Positions 27,184 through 38,199 of a stretch of 64,000 nt of DNA are shown here, piece by piece (the first letter of the stretch is position 1; the number at the start of each line of letters is the position of its first letter). Position numbers and translations under genes: made by a program. A model generated the notes under the pieces. The model was not told where the DNA came from. It made no database searches and saw only the letters and a program-made list of their open reading frames with translations. Source of the DNA: Hypericum androsaemum (Eukaryota; Streptophyta; Magnoliopsida; Malpighiales; Hypericaceae); assembly GCA_963995505.1 (NCBI GenBank), contig OZ023186.1, forward strand, positions 2,728,001 to 2,792,000, read 5' to 3'.

Positions 27184-28455
27184 GGAAAAAGTCCCAGTTA
27201 GTACCTTATAGTTTCACATTTTCATAATTAAAACCATATGGTTTTGAATTGGAAATTCAGTCCCCTGTAGTTTACATATTTTTTTCGGGCAGGTTTAAGG
27301 CAGCTGCCCGACCAATTGGACGCCAAACGGAAGCATTTTTAAGCCTACGTGGCGAACATGTGTCAAGTGAGTGAGTTTAGTCAATGATGACGTGTAATTC
27401 AATAAATTATCAAAATAGTCCTTAGTTATTTTATTTCTTTTCAAAAAACACTATTTTCTTAAGCACGCAATCACCGTCACTACAAAGTGGAATCTAATCC
27501 ACAGCTTGTATTTGTTCCTTTTTCACTTAAGCCCTCGTAGTTGGTGTCCCAGACGACGACACCTATAAATACGAACCTCAAATCACATACTTCATCCTCT
27601 CTAATCCCTTTTTGAACACAGTTTACCCTCTAATTTCACTTCTTCTCTCCCACTAACCACCTCTATCTCTCCTCTCTCTCTAATATCATAAAAATGATCG
27701 AGCGAGTCGACCCCAGTGAGACGATGTCGTTTCACGCAAGCGAGGAGGAGTCTGCCACCAGAAATTCGGAGGCTCCACCGGCGAGAACATACGTGATCCA
27801 GATCCCCAAGGACCAGGTGTGATCCCCCCACCGGAGAACGCCAAGCGCTTCGGGCTCCTCCCTCGCCGGAAAGCATCTCGTGGGTGCAGATATCGACGGT
27901 GCTTCTGCTGCGTCCTCTCTATTGTTCTCTCCCCGATCCTAATCCTCATCGTAGCCGTGTTCTACTTCGTCGTCCGCCCTAAGGCCCCGCGGTACTCCAT
28001 CGAGTCGTTCTTTGCACCGGCGTTCTTCGAGGGGTTTAAGAACGTGACGGTCTTCTCCTTACCGTTGACGGGATCTGAGATCAACCTGACCAGCTCCGTT
28101 CGCCTCGTCCCTGGAGGGCATATATCACGTGTCATCCGAGTTCGGCGAGATGCTCACCAAGCCCTTCCTTTTTTTTTTCTCAAGAAAAGATGGATTTTTT
28201 AAAAAGAAATAAAATAACTAGGGACTATTTTGATAATTTATCGAATTATACGTCATTATTAACTAAACCCACTCACTTGTCACATGTCAGCTACGTAGGC
28301 TTAAAAACGCTACCGTTTGGCGTTCAATTGGACGGGCAGTCTTGGACCTGCCCGGAAAAATGTGTAAACTACATGAGACTGAATTTTCAATTTGAAACCA
28401 AATAATCTTAATTATGAAAACATGAAACCACATAGTACTAATTGAGAGCTTTCCC
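27184..28455. mobile_element. Pack-MULE-like TIR element carrying an NHL gene fragment
   Basis: The left terminus GGAAAAAGTCCCAGTTAGTA pairs with the complement of the right terminus (GGGAAAGCTCTCAATTAGTA). The inverted arms are about 240 bp and share GGGCAG(G/T), TTGGACGCCAAACGG/CCGTTTGGCGTTCAATTGGAC and AAATTATCAAAATAGTCC. Flanks TTTAAAAAA and CTTAAAAAA are a possible 9-bp duplication with one mismatch, but the sequence is simple. Between the arms lies a GC-rich gene-like segment, described separately. Confidence 0.78.
27694..28150 (+). pseudogene. captured NHL (NDR1/HIN1-like, LEA-2 family) gene fragment
   Basis: An ATG at 27694 opens a frame (AASEEES-like acidic N-terminus, then TYVIQIPKDQV) that stops at TGA 27820. 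The next frame continues directly with PPPENAKRFGLLPRRK, a Cys-rich turn RYRRCFCC, one transmembrane segment (about VLSIVLSPILILIVAVFYFV) and RPKAPRYSIESF, the typical juxtamembrane part of plant NHL proteins. A small deletion of about 4 bases at 27820 best explains the frame change. After about 28100 the similarity fades and the LEA-2 domain is missing. It lies wholly inside the TIR element, so it was probably carried there; a CT-rich leader (27600-27690) seems to have come with it. Non-functional as it stands. Confidence 0.75.
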
Positions 28456-28639
28456 TTAAAAAAACAACGATCTTCAATAATTTACACTAGGAAAACCATA
28501 ATTATTGGGATAGATTTGTAATGCAATTATCACTCGGAGCAGATCTAAATTATTGGGGGTGGACTTTCATAACGAGCTTAAAAAAAATTTCTAGTTGGGG
28601 GTAAAATTAGCCGGTGCAAAGATAGTGCATAACCAAAAA

Positions 28640-31610
28640 CTGGTCCCTCTATTCACTCCTAGACTGAGCCCCACAACCTCAATTTTAACTGGTATATTAA
28701 GACCTCATTATCAAAACAATAAGAGAAGAATCGAAATTTCCCAAATTCATAGAGTTGCTCTCCGATCATAGAATTCCGTCTAGTAGGTGGAAGACATTAG
28801 CTCTCCACTCTAATGTTCATAGCAAGAGTACTTCTTCGGCATTACGATATCACTAGTTATTAATACGCTTGCATACTTATTTTATGAAAATTTAGGATTT
28901 GATATACAAATTCTACCCCTAATTTTTTAAATAAAAAAACTACAACACCAGGACTGCTACGAAGAATTTTTTTGGAAAAGTCCACTTAAGTACCCTGTAA
29001 TATCACCGATTATCACTCGAGTACCATGTGGTTTAAAATCGATAGAACCGGTCCGACTTTTTCCAATTTTTATCACTTAGGTCCACTCAAGTCCGGTTCG
29101 GGTTTTTTTGCAAAACGCGTCGTTTTGACGCTTATGTGGACTGCCACGTCGTAGTGACCCGGATTAGTCATTGCTGACATGGCGATGGAAAAGTCCACTC
29201 AAGTACCCTGTGGTATCACCGATTATCACTTGAGTACCCTGTGGTTTAAAATCGATAGAACCGGTCTGACTTTTTTCAATTTTTATCACTTAGGTCCACT
29301 CAAGTCCGGTTCGGGATTTTTTTGCAAAATGCGTCGTTTTGACGCTTATGTGGACTGCCACGTCGTAGTGACCCGGATTAGTCATTGCTGACATGGCGAT
29401 GGGTAAATTATCAAATTAGTACCAAATTAATTTATTATTTTTCAAAAAAATCCTTATCCTCCCATCTCTCTTTCTCTCTCTTCTTCCATTCATGTTCTTC
29501 AATCTCCCCATTTTTTTCCATCTTCAACCTAACAACAAAATTGGAATCCAACCCGTCCCCTCCGTACAGCCCCCCGCCCCGACCTCCTCCCCGGCGAGGT
29601 CGAGTGCCAACTCCTCCCCGCCATCAACCCCTCTCTGCCGTCACCCACATTTTCTTCCCCAAGAAGTCCATCAAGTCGATGTTCCACTCCCCGCGCCTCC
29701 GCTTCTAGGTGGTTCCCACGCGGGAGTCCCGAAGCTTGGTGGTGACCGCGGTGGTGCAGGGGCAGAGGCTGGGCGGCTGACGTGGAGGTGTTCCTGGGGA
29801 AGGGAGTGCTGGAGGGCTAGGGCTGGAAGGAGGAGGAGGAGAGGGAGGAAGAGGCGGGGAGGGGGCTCAGGTCGAGGGCGGACCCGGGAAGAAGAGAGAG
29901 AAAGAGAGATGGGAGGATAAGGATTTTTTTGAAAAATAATAAATTAATTTGGTACTAATTTGATAATTACCCATCGCCATGTCAGCAATGACTAATCCGG
30001 GTCACTACGACGTGGCAGTCCACATAAGCGTCAAAACGACGCATTTTGTAAAAAAATCCCGAACCGGACTTGAGTGGACCTAAGTGATAAAAATTGGAAA
30101 AAGTCGGACCGGTTCTATCGATTTTAAACCACAGGGTACTCAAGTGATAATCGATGATACCACAGGGTACTTAAGTGGATTTTTCCCTATCCATCGCCAT
30201 GTCAGCAATGACTAATCTGGGTCACTACGACGTGGCAGTCCACATAAGCGTCAAAACGACGCGTTTTGCAAAAAAATCCCGAACCGGACTTGAGTGGACC
30301 TAAGTGATAAAAATTGGAAAAAGTCGGACCGGTTCTATCGATTTTAAACTACAGGGTACTCAAGTGATAATCGGTGATACCACAGGGTACTTAAGTGGAC
30401 TTTTCCCAATTTTTTTTAATAAAAGAGAAGAAAAAACTGCTAAAAATACCAACTTTCTACTCTAACAACCTACAAAATTATCGAAAGAAAAAAACACTTC
30501 AATATTTTCTCCACATCAAACTTAGGAAACGCAGCTTACACTTGCAAAGGTCTAACCTTTTTACGGCGAGGAAGAGACCAGATTCAAACCCTATAGCTGC
30601 GATAAGAACTCATATTTTGAATTTTCCTCTCGATTCCTCTCTCTTTCCTTTTAATCTGTGCCTTTTTAAGTCGTTTATTTTGTTGTGATCAGAGGATACG
30701 GGGAATGCGAAGGGCGAGATTTCCAGTTTATGAAACTTTCATGCAAATGGCAATGGATGGGGACCACCAGAGGTTTTAGGCGGGGAGAGGGAGCGGAGGA
30801 GGGTGGATCCAGCACAAGTTTTACTTGATCAATGAAATGAATGGTTTCGGGAAAATATTCCCCTTTTGACTCACCGATGAAAATATATTACTTTTGGAAA
30901 GGGAGGAAAATTGGTCATGGCATACGTGTAGAACTGGCTATTGCTAGAATCTAATTTATAAAAAAAAATGATTCGATTCGTAAAAAAATTCGATTCATCC
31001 AAAATACGATTCAAATTTGTTATGAGACTAATTGAATACGGTTTAAGATTTATATAATTCGTCAAACTGGCGAATTCAATTCAAATTTGATTCGAGTCGA
31101 ATTCGTTCATATTATATATAAAAAAATTAAAAAATATATAAATAGGCACCGATGTCAAAGGGAGGAAACATGGAGAATTTGAAATTTAAAACTTATACAC
31201 CAGAAACACGTCATGTATACACTCAAATTCGAACTATCCTCCTGTAATATCAATCATCGATATCTCTCTCAAAATTTCAACGGACCAAATCATCCACGGC
31301 ATGAATGTGCTTCCCTCCCGAACTAATCAATCAAACCTTCACTCTCCATCACATAAATACAAAAGCCCCCTCACATCTTTTGTCTTATCTAATTTGGAGA
31401 CTCACACTTCTCTTTTACAAAAAATCCACAAATTTTTAGTAACACTAACACTAAAGAATTAATTCGAATTCGACGGCTCATAACGAGCAATGAATTCAAA
31501 TTTTCAAGGTTTTGAAGATTTGAATTCAAATGATTTCAAACAATGGTCATGCCTACCTACATGTGAGGGGGAAATAACGAGCTGGATTTTGCAAGTATGC
31601 TTCTTATTTA
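28640..31610 (-). repeat. duplicated FDM promoter/leader segment, interrupted by insertions
   Basis: Segments 28650-28973, 30408-30930 and 31545-31600 match 23530-24010, 24000-24690 and 24715-24790 in the same order and orientation (for example AACTGGTA..TTAA.ACCTCATTATC; GCAGCTTACACTTGCAAAGGTCTAACC; GGTTTCGGGAAAATATTCCCC; GAGCTGGATTTTGCAAGT). The copy carries the leader exon, part of the leader intron and the promoter, but no coding exon of the FDM gene. A 1.43-kb TIR element and a roughly 0.6-kb AT-rich insertion (about 30930-31540, flanked by GGTCATG words) interrupt it. Confidence 0.8.
28974..30407. mobile_element. MULE-like TIR element with doubled (tandem) terminal repeats
   Basis: Each end holds two tandem copies of a unit of about 214 bp: 28974-29187 and 29188-29402 on the left, their reverse complements at about 29970-30184 and 30190-30407 on the right. 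Every unit runs from AAAAGTCCACT(T/C)AAGTACC to GTCATTGCTGACATGGCGATGG. AATTTTTTT at 28965-28973 and 30408-30416 is the likely 9-bp target duplication. The central 0.55 kb contains a GC-rich stretch (about 29540-29900) without a recognisable protein. The uninterrupted paralogous site is at about 23975-24000. Confidence 0.85.
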
Positions 31611-31829
31611 GTGAATGATTCTCTCATTAATATTTTTTTGCTAGATTTTAATTCAAAATTTATGGTATTTGTATTGAAAAAAATTCACTTTAGTACTGTG
31701 TGGTTTCATATTTTCTACATTGAAACTAAGAATTATGGCACAAATCTTTCAAATGAAACATAATTTCATTGATAATTTTATAGATCAATAAGACCATATG
31801 GTCAATTAAGGCAAGTCATCGATCCTATA

Positions 31830-32240
31830 GCATATAATTTTTTTGGTATAAACGATGGGACCATGATCCTCTAGCCTTTATTGATCATGAGCCTGGTAAA
31901 ATATTATAGGTACAGCGGACACACTAATCATCCAAGTACACATCTAAACAAGATAAGAAGGGTCTATAAAAGACAATACATAGTCGAAACCAACTGTTAG
32001 TGCATGCGTGGAGAGGGCATCAACTACACGGTTGCCCTCCCTCCAAGTATGCAGTATGTGGATCTCTCACTCACGATCAAGTAGCTCCCCAGCCCGGTAG
32101 ATAAGTCGCCAGAGGAAATCCTGCGCGACAACACATCTGACACAAAGTATCGTAAGCGTCGAGTCGACCTCCACCTGTACTCTACGGAAAGAATAGTGAT
32201 TAGTTGATCACAAGAAAACTTAAATAGACGAAAAAAAACT
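31830..32240 (-). pseudogene. RNase H-like (RVT_3) fragment, left inverted arm
   Basis: On the minus strand, after an acceptor-like TACAG, the sequence reads VEVDST, then AGELLDREW, IHILHTWREGN and VDALSTHALT across more than one frame. This is the C-terminal half of a plant RNase H-like domain (final helix and REGN motif). About 400 bp, including the upstream TTTTCTTGTGATCAACT and the downstream GATCAATAAA and TTTATACCAAA, is repeated inverted at 34725-35100. Frameshifts make it inactive. Confidence 0.7.
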
Positions 32241-32699
32241 ACTCCGATTTTTTTATTGTTCATATTTTTAAATCGAATTTCCGAAGCAGTTTTAAATATT
32301 TTGCACCGTTTAAAAAATATTCTTTTTTAGGGTTTCAAAAATTACACAGTTTAGCACCGGTATTTGGCACTTACCAACAGATAAACTTACAATTATTTCG
32401 CATGTTTTTCTTTGATCCATGGTGAAATGCAAACATTGATTTAGTAGCCACTGTTCTAGAATATAAATTTAAATTTGCAAACATTATTTCCCCTTTCCAT
32501 AATGTGCCAAGACCATTTTCCTTCCTTGCCAGAAAGAATGCATTTTCATTTTTCGGTTTATAGTATTTGTTATTGAAATTTATTTATTCGATCGGCTAAT
32601 TCGAAACCCTCCCTCACCGCGTGACCCCTCTGGTTGTTCGCATTCCCCCGTTCTTTTCTCCAGAGTTCTCGCAGCAAATGACCTAAAAGAGACAAATTA

Positions 32700-34352
32700 A
32701 AAGGGAGAGAGATAAAAAAGAGAGAAAGAAACGCAGCTTGCTTCTTCTATTTTCCTCCGGCGAGAGAGGTTAGACCTTTGCGAGTGTAAGCTGTGTTTCT
32801 ATCTTCGCCGTTGTTCGTTTTCATCCCTTTTTTTTTCGTTCCTAAGTTCTGTTTAGAATAAGGTTACTTTTCACGATTTCAATTTTTTTTCCCTGTGTTT
32901 ATCCTAAATATTTTCCTCAATTAGTTTATTTCTTTTTGGAGAAAAAATTACTAAAATGCTTTTGTCTTAATTAGAAGCGAAGCGGAGCGGAGCGGAGTAG
33001 AAGGGATATGGAGATCAAATCCCTAGAGATGGGTATGCCCTTGGTCCAAGACTTACTGGTACGCCCTTCCCTTCCTACTATTTATTTATTATGTTGTTCG
33101 ATGTTCCCGTTTTAAATATAAATGTCAGCTTTCGAGTTTGAATACGGAGATTCTAAAATAGTATAGAGAGCGGGCGATCTATTGTCTCTCTCGTAAGATT
33201 CCCGTATCGTAACATGTCACTTTGGCAAAATCAAAAGCATGCAAATGTCCGATGATAATAATAATGAATGAGCGTGGTGGTGGCAGCGGGAGAGGACGAG
33301 GCTCCAAGCCAGAGTCACGGAGTTGGAGAGTGAACTAATCTATACCAAGCTTGCCCAGAAAACTGAATTGAAGCAAGGATCTTGTTCCGGAGTAGAAGAT
33401 AATGATGTACTGGTAGTCCAAGAGACGCATCTTGGAAAGAGGGCTCGGGATTGCTCGCAGCGTAATTTTGGAGAAAGTGCAAACGATGAAAATAAAAAGA
33501 AAATTGAAGAGCTGGAAAACGGTCTGAAATTGATGCAAGAGAAAGTGAGAGACATGGAGGCTCGCCATGATGATGCTGGTATAAGGAAGTCATCTGAAGA
33601 TGTAAGTGCAATTCAGAACCTATCTTCTTCGTTTTGTTAGCGATTGTAATGCAAGTTTGTGAATGTTAGTGTGAATGTGATTATTCTGTCACCACAGCTG
33701 CTTTCATATGCTTGTCTATCGATTTACCTTTTTTCCAAGTTAACAACACGCGTGCAATCTGGTTCACTGTTACTACATAATCGTGATTATAATTTATCAT
33801 ATGCTTGTCCACGGTATTGTTTTTTCTATTCCAAAATGCATTCTTTGACAGGATGAGAAGGAACAGCTTCACGAGAGAATTCTGGTGTTGGAGAGGAAGC
33901 TTGATGAAAAACAGGAACTGGAGGTGGAATTTCAGTGTCTAGAAGACTCGCTAAGGGTGATGAAGCACATGGCTGAAGATGGAGATGTTACAGTGAAGAA
34001 AAAAATGGAAGCCATCGAAGAAAAACTGAAGGAGATGCAAGAGTTTTATGATTATCTGGAGGAAGGTAATCAAGTTCTTATGATCAAGGAACGTAGAGCT
34101 AATGATGAACTACAAGAAGCCCGCAAGGAACTAATAAGGGTATGGACCTCAAATATTGTCCCGTCTAGTACAATATATATTCATAACATCAATTCACTTC
34201 ACCATCATAATATTTCTCAGGACTGGTCAAACAATGAGTTCGACGTGGGAAGATCATCTAAGAGACCCGAGCTGGCATCCATTCAAGGTCCTACAAGATG
34301 CGGATGGGGGATCGAATTCTCTTTATGTGGAAATCACTTAAAAGTTAGTTGA
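32700..34352 (+). pseudogene. chimeric coiled-coil / FDM-derived gene, truncated
   Basis: Leader exon (about 32700-32788, GGTTAGACCTTTGCGAGT|GTAAGC) and leader intron, then exon 33008-33058 (ATG; MEIKSLEMGM), exon 33287-33601 (105 codons, coiled coil, TELESELIYTKLAQKTELK, KKIEELENGLKLMQEK) and exon 33852-34139 (96 codons, EKEQLHERILVLERKLDEKQ), all in phase 0. The last of these is a copy of the fourth coding exon of the FDM gene, with the same 288-base length. The next FDM exon has lost its acceptor and first half. The remnant MSSTWEDHLRDPSWHPFKV lies in another frame, and a retained-intron reading ends at TAA/TGA near 34352. The matching FDM intron follows (to about 34440), so this is a DNA-level copy. 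Transcription is possible, but a full XH protein is not. Confidence 0.75.
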
Positions 34353-34724
34353 CATGGAGTAATACATCAAAATGCAAAGAAAATTTCATTGTCATGCCTC
34401 GCGAAAGGTTCTTGGTGCCATAATGCCAATAGAACTGCTGTTTCTGCATTGCGAGTGTTGTTGTTTCTCCATAATCTAAAGAGACCAGTTTCTTACTAAA
34501 TCAACACTTGAGGAATGTGTGTTCTGCGTCGATAATAGTCTCTTATAAGTCAGTAAATCTTCCATCGTTTCTTGTAAGTCAATATGATCTGCAAACTATA
34601 CACTTCTAATCTTTGCATGCACTAGCTACGTAATAGTTTATTGGATGGTGTAGCTCTGAACCACTTGTTATCAGACTGATTTGAAAATAACAAAAATTTC
34701 AGTGTGGTTTTTTGTGTGTGTCTC

Positions 34725-35100
34725 TTTTAAGTTTTCTTGTGATCAACTGATCATTATTCTTTCCGTATAATACAGGTGGAGGTCGACTCGACACTGTCAA
34801 TACTGTGTGTGGATTGTCTTTTGGTGACTTATCTACCTACCGAGTTAGAGAGTTGCTTGATCGTGAGTGAGAGATCCGCAAACAACATACTTAGAGAAAG
34901 TGCAACCCTGTGGTCGACACCATCTCCAAACATGCACTGACAATTGCTTTCGACTATGTATTGCTTGATAGACCCTTCTCGCCCTCTCTAGATGTGTGTT
35001 TGAATGATTAGTATGTCCCGGTGTATCCGTCCTACTTAACAAGGCTGATGATCAATAAATGTTAGAGGACTCTTAGTCCTCTCGTTTATACCAAAGAAAA
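34725..35100 (+). pseudogene. RNase H-like (RVT_3) fragment, right inverted arm
   Basis: Plus-strand counterpart of 31830-32240. It begins TTTTCTTGTGATCAACTGATC, has an acceptor-like ATAATACAG at about 34776, then GTGGAGGTCGACTCGAC (VEVDS) and decayed LLDRE, REGN-like and HALT motifs. It ends with CAATAAATGTTAGAGGA, TTTATACCAAAG and an A-run. It lies just downstream of the chimeric gene and could once have been its last exon. Confidence 0.65.
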
Positions 35101-35696
35101 AAAAATTACAGCTCACAATACGTTCCAAATGGAACATCAAAGGAATTGTATGGTTTTTTTTTTGGAATTCAATTGTATATTAAAAAACTTCTATAGCTTG
35201 GTACTTGCATATTGCCGAACCATTTTTTGGTTCTCCTTGCTGCTGGTCCAGTTATCTGATGTTGAATCAAGGTGCTAGGGACTCGGAAAATATCATACTA
35301 TTTATGGTCTTTTTGAAGTGCCATACTTGCTTATTATTTTGAACTTGTCGGATGAAACTTACTAGACGCCTACAACTTGTTATGGATTGATGAAATGGAC
35401 TCATTTCTTGGATTTGCTTTATTGTTTTTTTATTATTGCTGGAAAAATATTTCTCAAATTAAAGAAAATTACCTTATCAGTGTTGGGCTATTTGATACGG
35501 CCTAAAACCTGAATTTTTAAACGGTCTGTCAAATTGCGATGTCGTGATCTTAACCCCAAAACCATGTTCTGGACCAAAACCTCGAGCCCAACAATCCAGC
35601 GGTTTGAACTTCGTGGTTTCAATTTATTTTGTTTTGACAAAACCGTGAACTAAAAATACCTACAGTTATCACCATGTCATCCAACTTTCTTAAATG

Positions 35697-35818
35697 TCAG
35701 CCCCCTCAACCATTTGGTGGTGAAAAGTGAGAACTACCATATATGGGTTCTCAAGATTAAAGTGTTTCTCCAATCCGTAGGCCTTTGGTCTTGTGTTGAA
35801 ACCGAACCTCTTCGTTGA
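35697..35818 (+). pseudogene. copia gag fragment
   Basis: Reads PPQPFGGE then, after a frame break, NYHMWVLKIKVFLQSVGLW, the N-terminal UBN2/gag motif of Ty1-copia elements. It is short, frameshifted and has no downstream domains. Confidence 0.65.
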
Positions 35819-35825
35819 GACCTTC

Positions 35826-36130
35826 TGTTACGTATTAGACTCTTATTAAGAGTCTATTAGTATTTTCTATTCTTAGTAGATTTACATTCCATATTTTCGT
35901 ATTTTCCAATTTGGTAGTCGAGTCCTATTAAGTATGTTTCTATTCCGTTGTAATCATTTGGCTATATAATACCTAGGATATAGTTTATTCAATCAAGAAA
36001 TAAAAAAGAAGTTTATTTACGTTTTATTAATTTATCTAGTTTTCCAATACGATGCGAAGAAGACGAGGTTCGAAGCCTTAAAATTCCACCGCGCACTACT
36101 ATCATCTTTGCAGCCCCGCTGTCCATAACA
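35826..36130 (+). mobile_element. copia-type LTR with primer-binding site
   Basis: About 305 bp beginning TGTTACGTATTAG and ending GTCCATAACA (TG...CA), with TATATAATACC and AATAAA-like words inside. It is followed at 36133-36145 by TTAGTATCAGAGC, a one-base variant of the initiator-Met tRNA primer site, and then a short start (ATGACGAGCTCCAGTGACG at 36163) that soon stops. No second LTR was found; probably a solo or truncated element. Confidence 0.75.
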
Positions 36131-36871
36131 ATTTAGTATCAGAGCTACCGCTGTCCGCTGCCATGACGAGCTCCAGTGACGACACGAGCAAAGTCACGCT
36201 GTCCCAAATCCTATCGATATGCAGTCATCACCTGTTGCAGTCATCCGTTTAGTTTTTTGAACTGACATTGTATGTCCCATTTACCGACCAGTAAACTTTT
36301 CCTTGCGAATTACCATTGGAGATGATTGTGTTATAGATTCCCACAGAATTATGACCCCAAATGCTAATCCTTCAACTTTCCATTAATTATTATTTTGAAC
36401 TCGTTGGATGAAACTTACAAGAAAACTTGTTATGGATTTGATGAAATGGACTCATTTTTTGGCTTTGTTTTGTTGTTATTATTGCTGGGAAAAATATTTC
36501 TCAAATTAAAAAGAATACACTAGTGATGCGATGCATATTGTAAATCTTGAAAACCACAAACAATTGAATAATAACCCAATTAGCAGCGAGTGGACGGAGC
36601 CACTTTTGCACCTCCAGGCCAAGATCATTAGATCTCCATATGCAACATAATTAGCTCCCGTACGTGTTAGTCCATGCCAAAGGGTCACGTCACACTCATT
36701 AGTTATTGATAAAAGGCCGTACGTCCAAAACAGAACACATTACAACTTTCTGGAAGGATACACTAGTAATAGTACAAAGTACTTGGAAGGGAAATGTTGG
36801 ACACTCGTACATATATATATATATACACATACATACAGTGAGAGTAGCTAGCTAGCTAGCTATATGATTAG

Positions 36872-38042
36872 TCAGTCGACATGGGTGAAGCGCAGATAAC
36901 CCTTTCCGGAGGGGAGATCAACTGTGTTGAAACCCTGAGGAAACATCTTGTTGGCGTCTTCGTTGGATACACTGGGCGAGATCACCACCTGTTCCCCTGG
37001 CTTCCAGTTGGCCGGAGTTGCAACCTTGTGCTTGGCCGCCCTTTGGAGTGAGTCCAGCACCCTAATAACCTCGTCCATGTTCCTGCCGGTGCTGGCCGGG
37101 TACAGAAAGCTCAGCTTTATCTACGTACAACCATTGTAACACAGGCCACTAGATTTGGTCAAGTTCAATTAGAGAGAGAGAGAGAGGATTCATAGTACTG
37201 TATGTATGTACCTTCTTATCTGGACCGACAATGTGAAGAGCTCGAGAGGGGATATTGTTGCCGTTAGGGTCTTTGTCATCTGGTTCCACCATGTTCAGCT
37301 CCTTGATGAGGTGGTGGTTTGGATCCGCGATTATTGGATACGTCACCTTGCTTCCCGGCTGCAGCAGAAAAAACCCACAACAACAAGCTTTAAGGCATGG
37401 CTCAATTGGTTTACATTCATTGTGTAATAAATAATAATACAGAATCAAAACAGAGACCGTGTAGGCTTCAATGTCCTTGATCCACTCTACGTGAGAGTGC
37501 ACATCGTCGCAGGAAAGCCCCAAAAGCTTCACACCTCTCTTCTCAAACTCTGGAGCGTATGCAGCCATCTTCCCCAGTTCCGTAGTGCAAACTGGCGTGA
37601 AATCCCCTACACATATCCCCCCATATGCACACACAAAAATCTTATTATTATTATTATTATTATCATCATCATCATCTCTTATAGTTATAGCAAGAGTTGA
37701 GTTGAGTGAGCGCCAATTAAGTATCACCAGTTAATCCAATTATTTTCTTTCAAAGGAAATTATGAAGCAATGTGTATATATATATATATATATATGGATT
37801 ATGAAGGTAATTAAGCATTCCTAAAATATCTCTAACAAGACCATGCATGATCTCAGCCTTAATTATTGAATAAGAAAAGGAAACTCCCAACAACAACAAG
37901 CCTTAATTCAAAGATTACGGCTACCAGGGTGGGAGAAGAGGATAGTCCAAGAGTTGGCGAGGTAGTCGTGAAGCTTGATGAGTCCATGGGTGGAGTCCAC
38001 TTGGAGATTGGGGATAGTATCGCCGAGGGTGAGTCCCGGCAT
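36872..38042 (-). CDS. PER1: 1-Cys peroxiredoxin
   Basis: A complete four-exon gene: 38042-37925, 37606-37458, 37358-37212 and 37120-36872, all GT-AG, 220 aa (usual 216-220). It reduces peroxides through one peroxidatic cysteine in the [10 protein letters not shown] motif (Cys46) and lacks the resolving-cysteine motif of 2-Cys enzymes. Other family landmarks: the start [69 protein letters not shown], then [17 protein letters not shown] (the usual nuclear-localisation region) and the end [10 protein letters not shown]. In plants this class accumulates in embryos and aleurone, nucleus and cytosol, during late seed development and dormancy. The second intron ends next to a TTA/TCA microsatellite, and the first contains an AT run. 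Promoter motifs agree with seed/ABA control. Confidence 0.96.
37641..37676. repeat. TTA/TCA microsatellite in PER1 intron 1
   Basis: A TTA run that changes into a TCA run, just upstream (in gene orientation) of the exon 2 acceptor. An (AT)n run lies at about 37772-37794 in the same intron. Confidence 0.9.
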
Positions 38043-38199
38043 TTCGTGAAATTATTATGTATGTATGTATGGATGGATGTGAAGAAGGTGGTATCCGATC
38101 GAACAAGCAACAAACAATCCAAGGAGGAACCTCGATCAGGTTGAGGTTGAGGCTGAGCTTTGAGGGCAAAGTAAGTAACTGCATTCAACCTCCATCAAT

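Larger units (their letters stand above)
35330..36512. repeat. direct repeat of about 130 bp flanking copia remnants
   Basis: 35330-35475 and 36386-36512 share TTATTATTTTGAACT(T/C)GT(C/T)GGATGAAACTTAC, TGTTATGGATT.GATGAAATGGACTCATTT and AAAAATATTTCTCAAATTAAA. Between them lie a gag fragment and an LTR, suggesting a local duplication or an insertion-linked rearrangement. Confidence 0.7.

Noticed and set aside
29492..29920. A 142-codon frame with Pro, Arg and Gly runs
   Set aside because: It lies in the GC-rich core of a TIR element, has compositional bias and no recognisable domain, and competing frames are equally long.
33315..33611. Minus-strand frames over the coiled-coil exon of the chimeric gene
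   Set aside because: Antisense shadows; the plus frame has splice sites, phase and homologs in four other copies.
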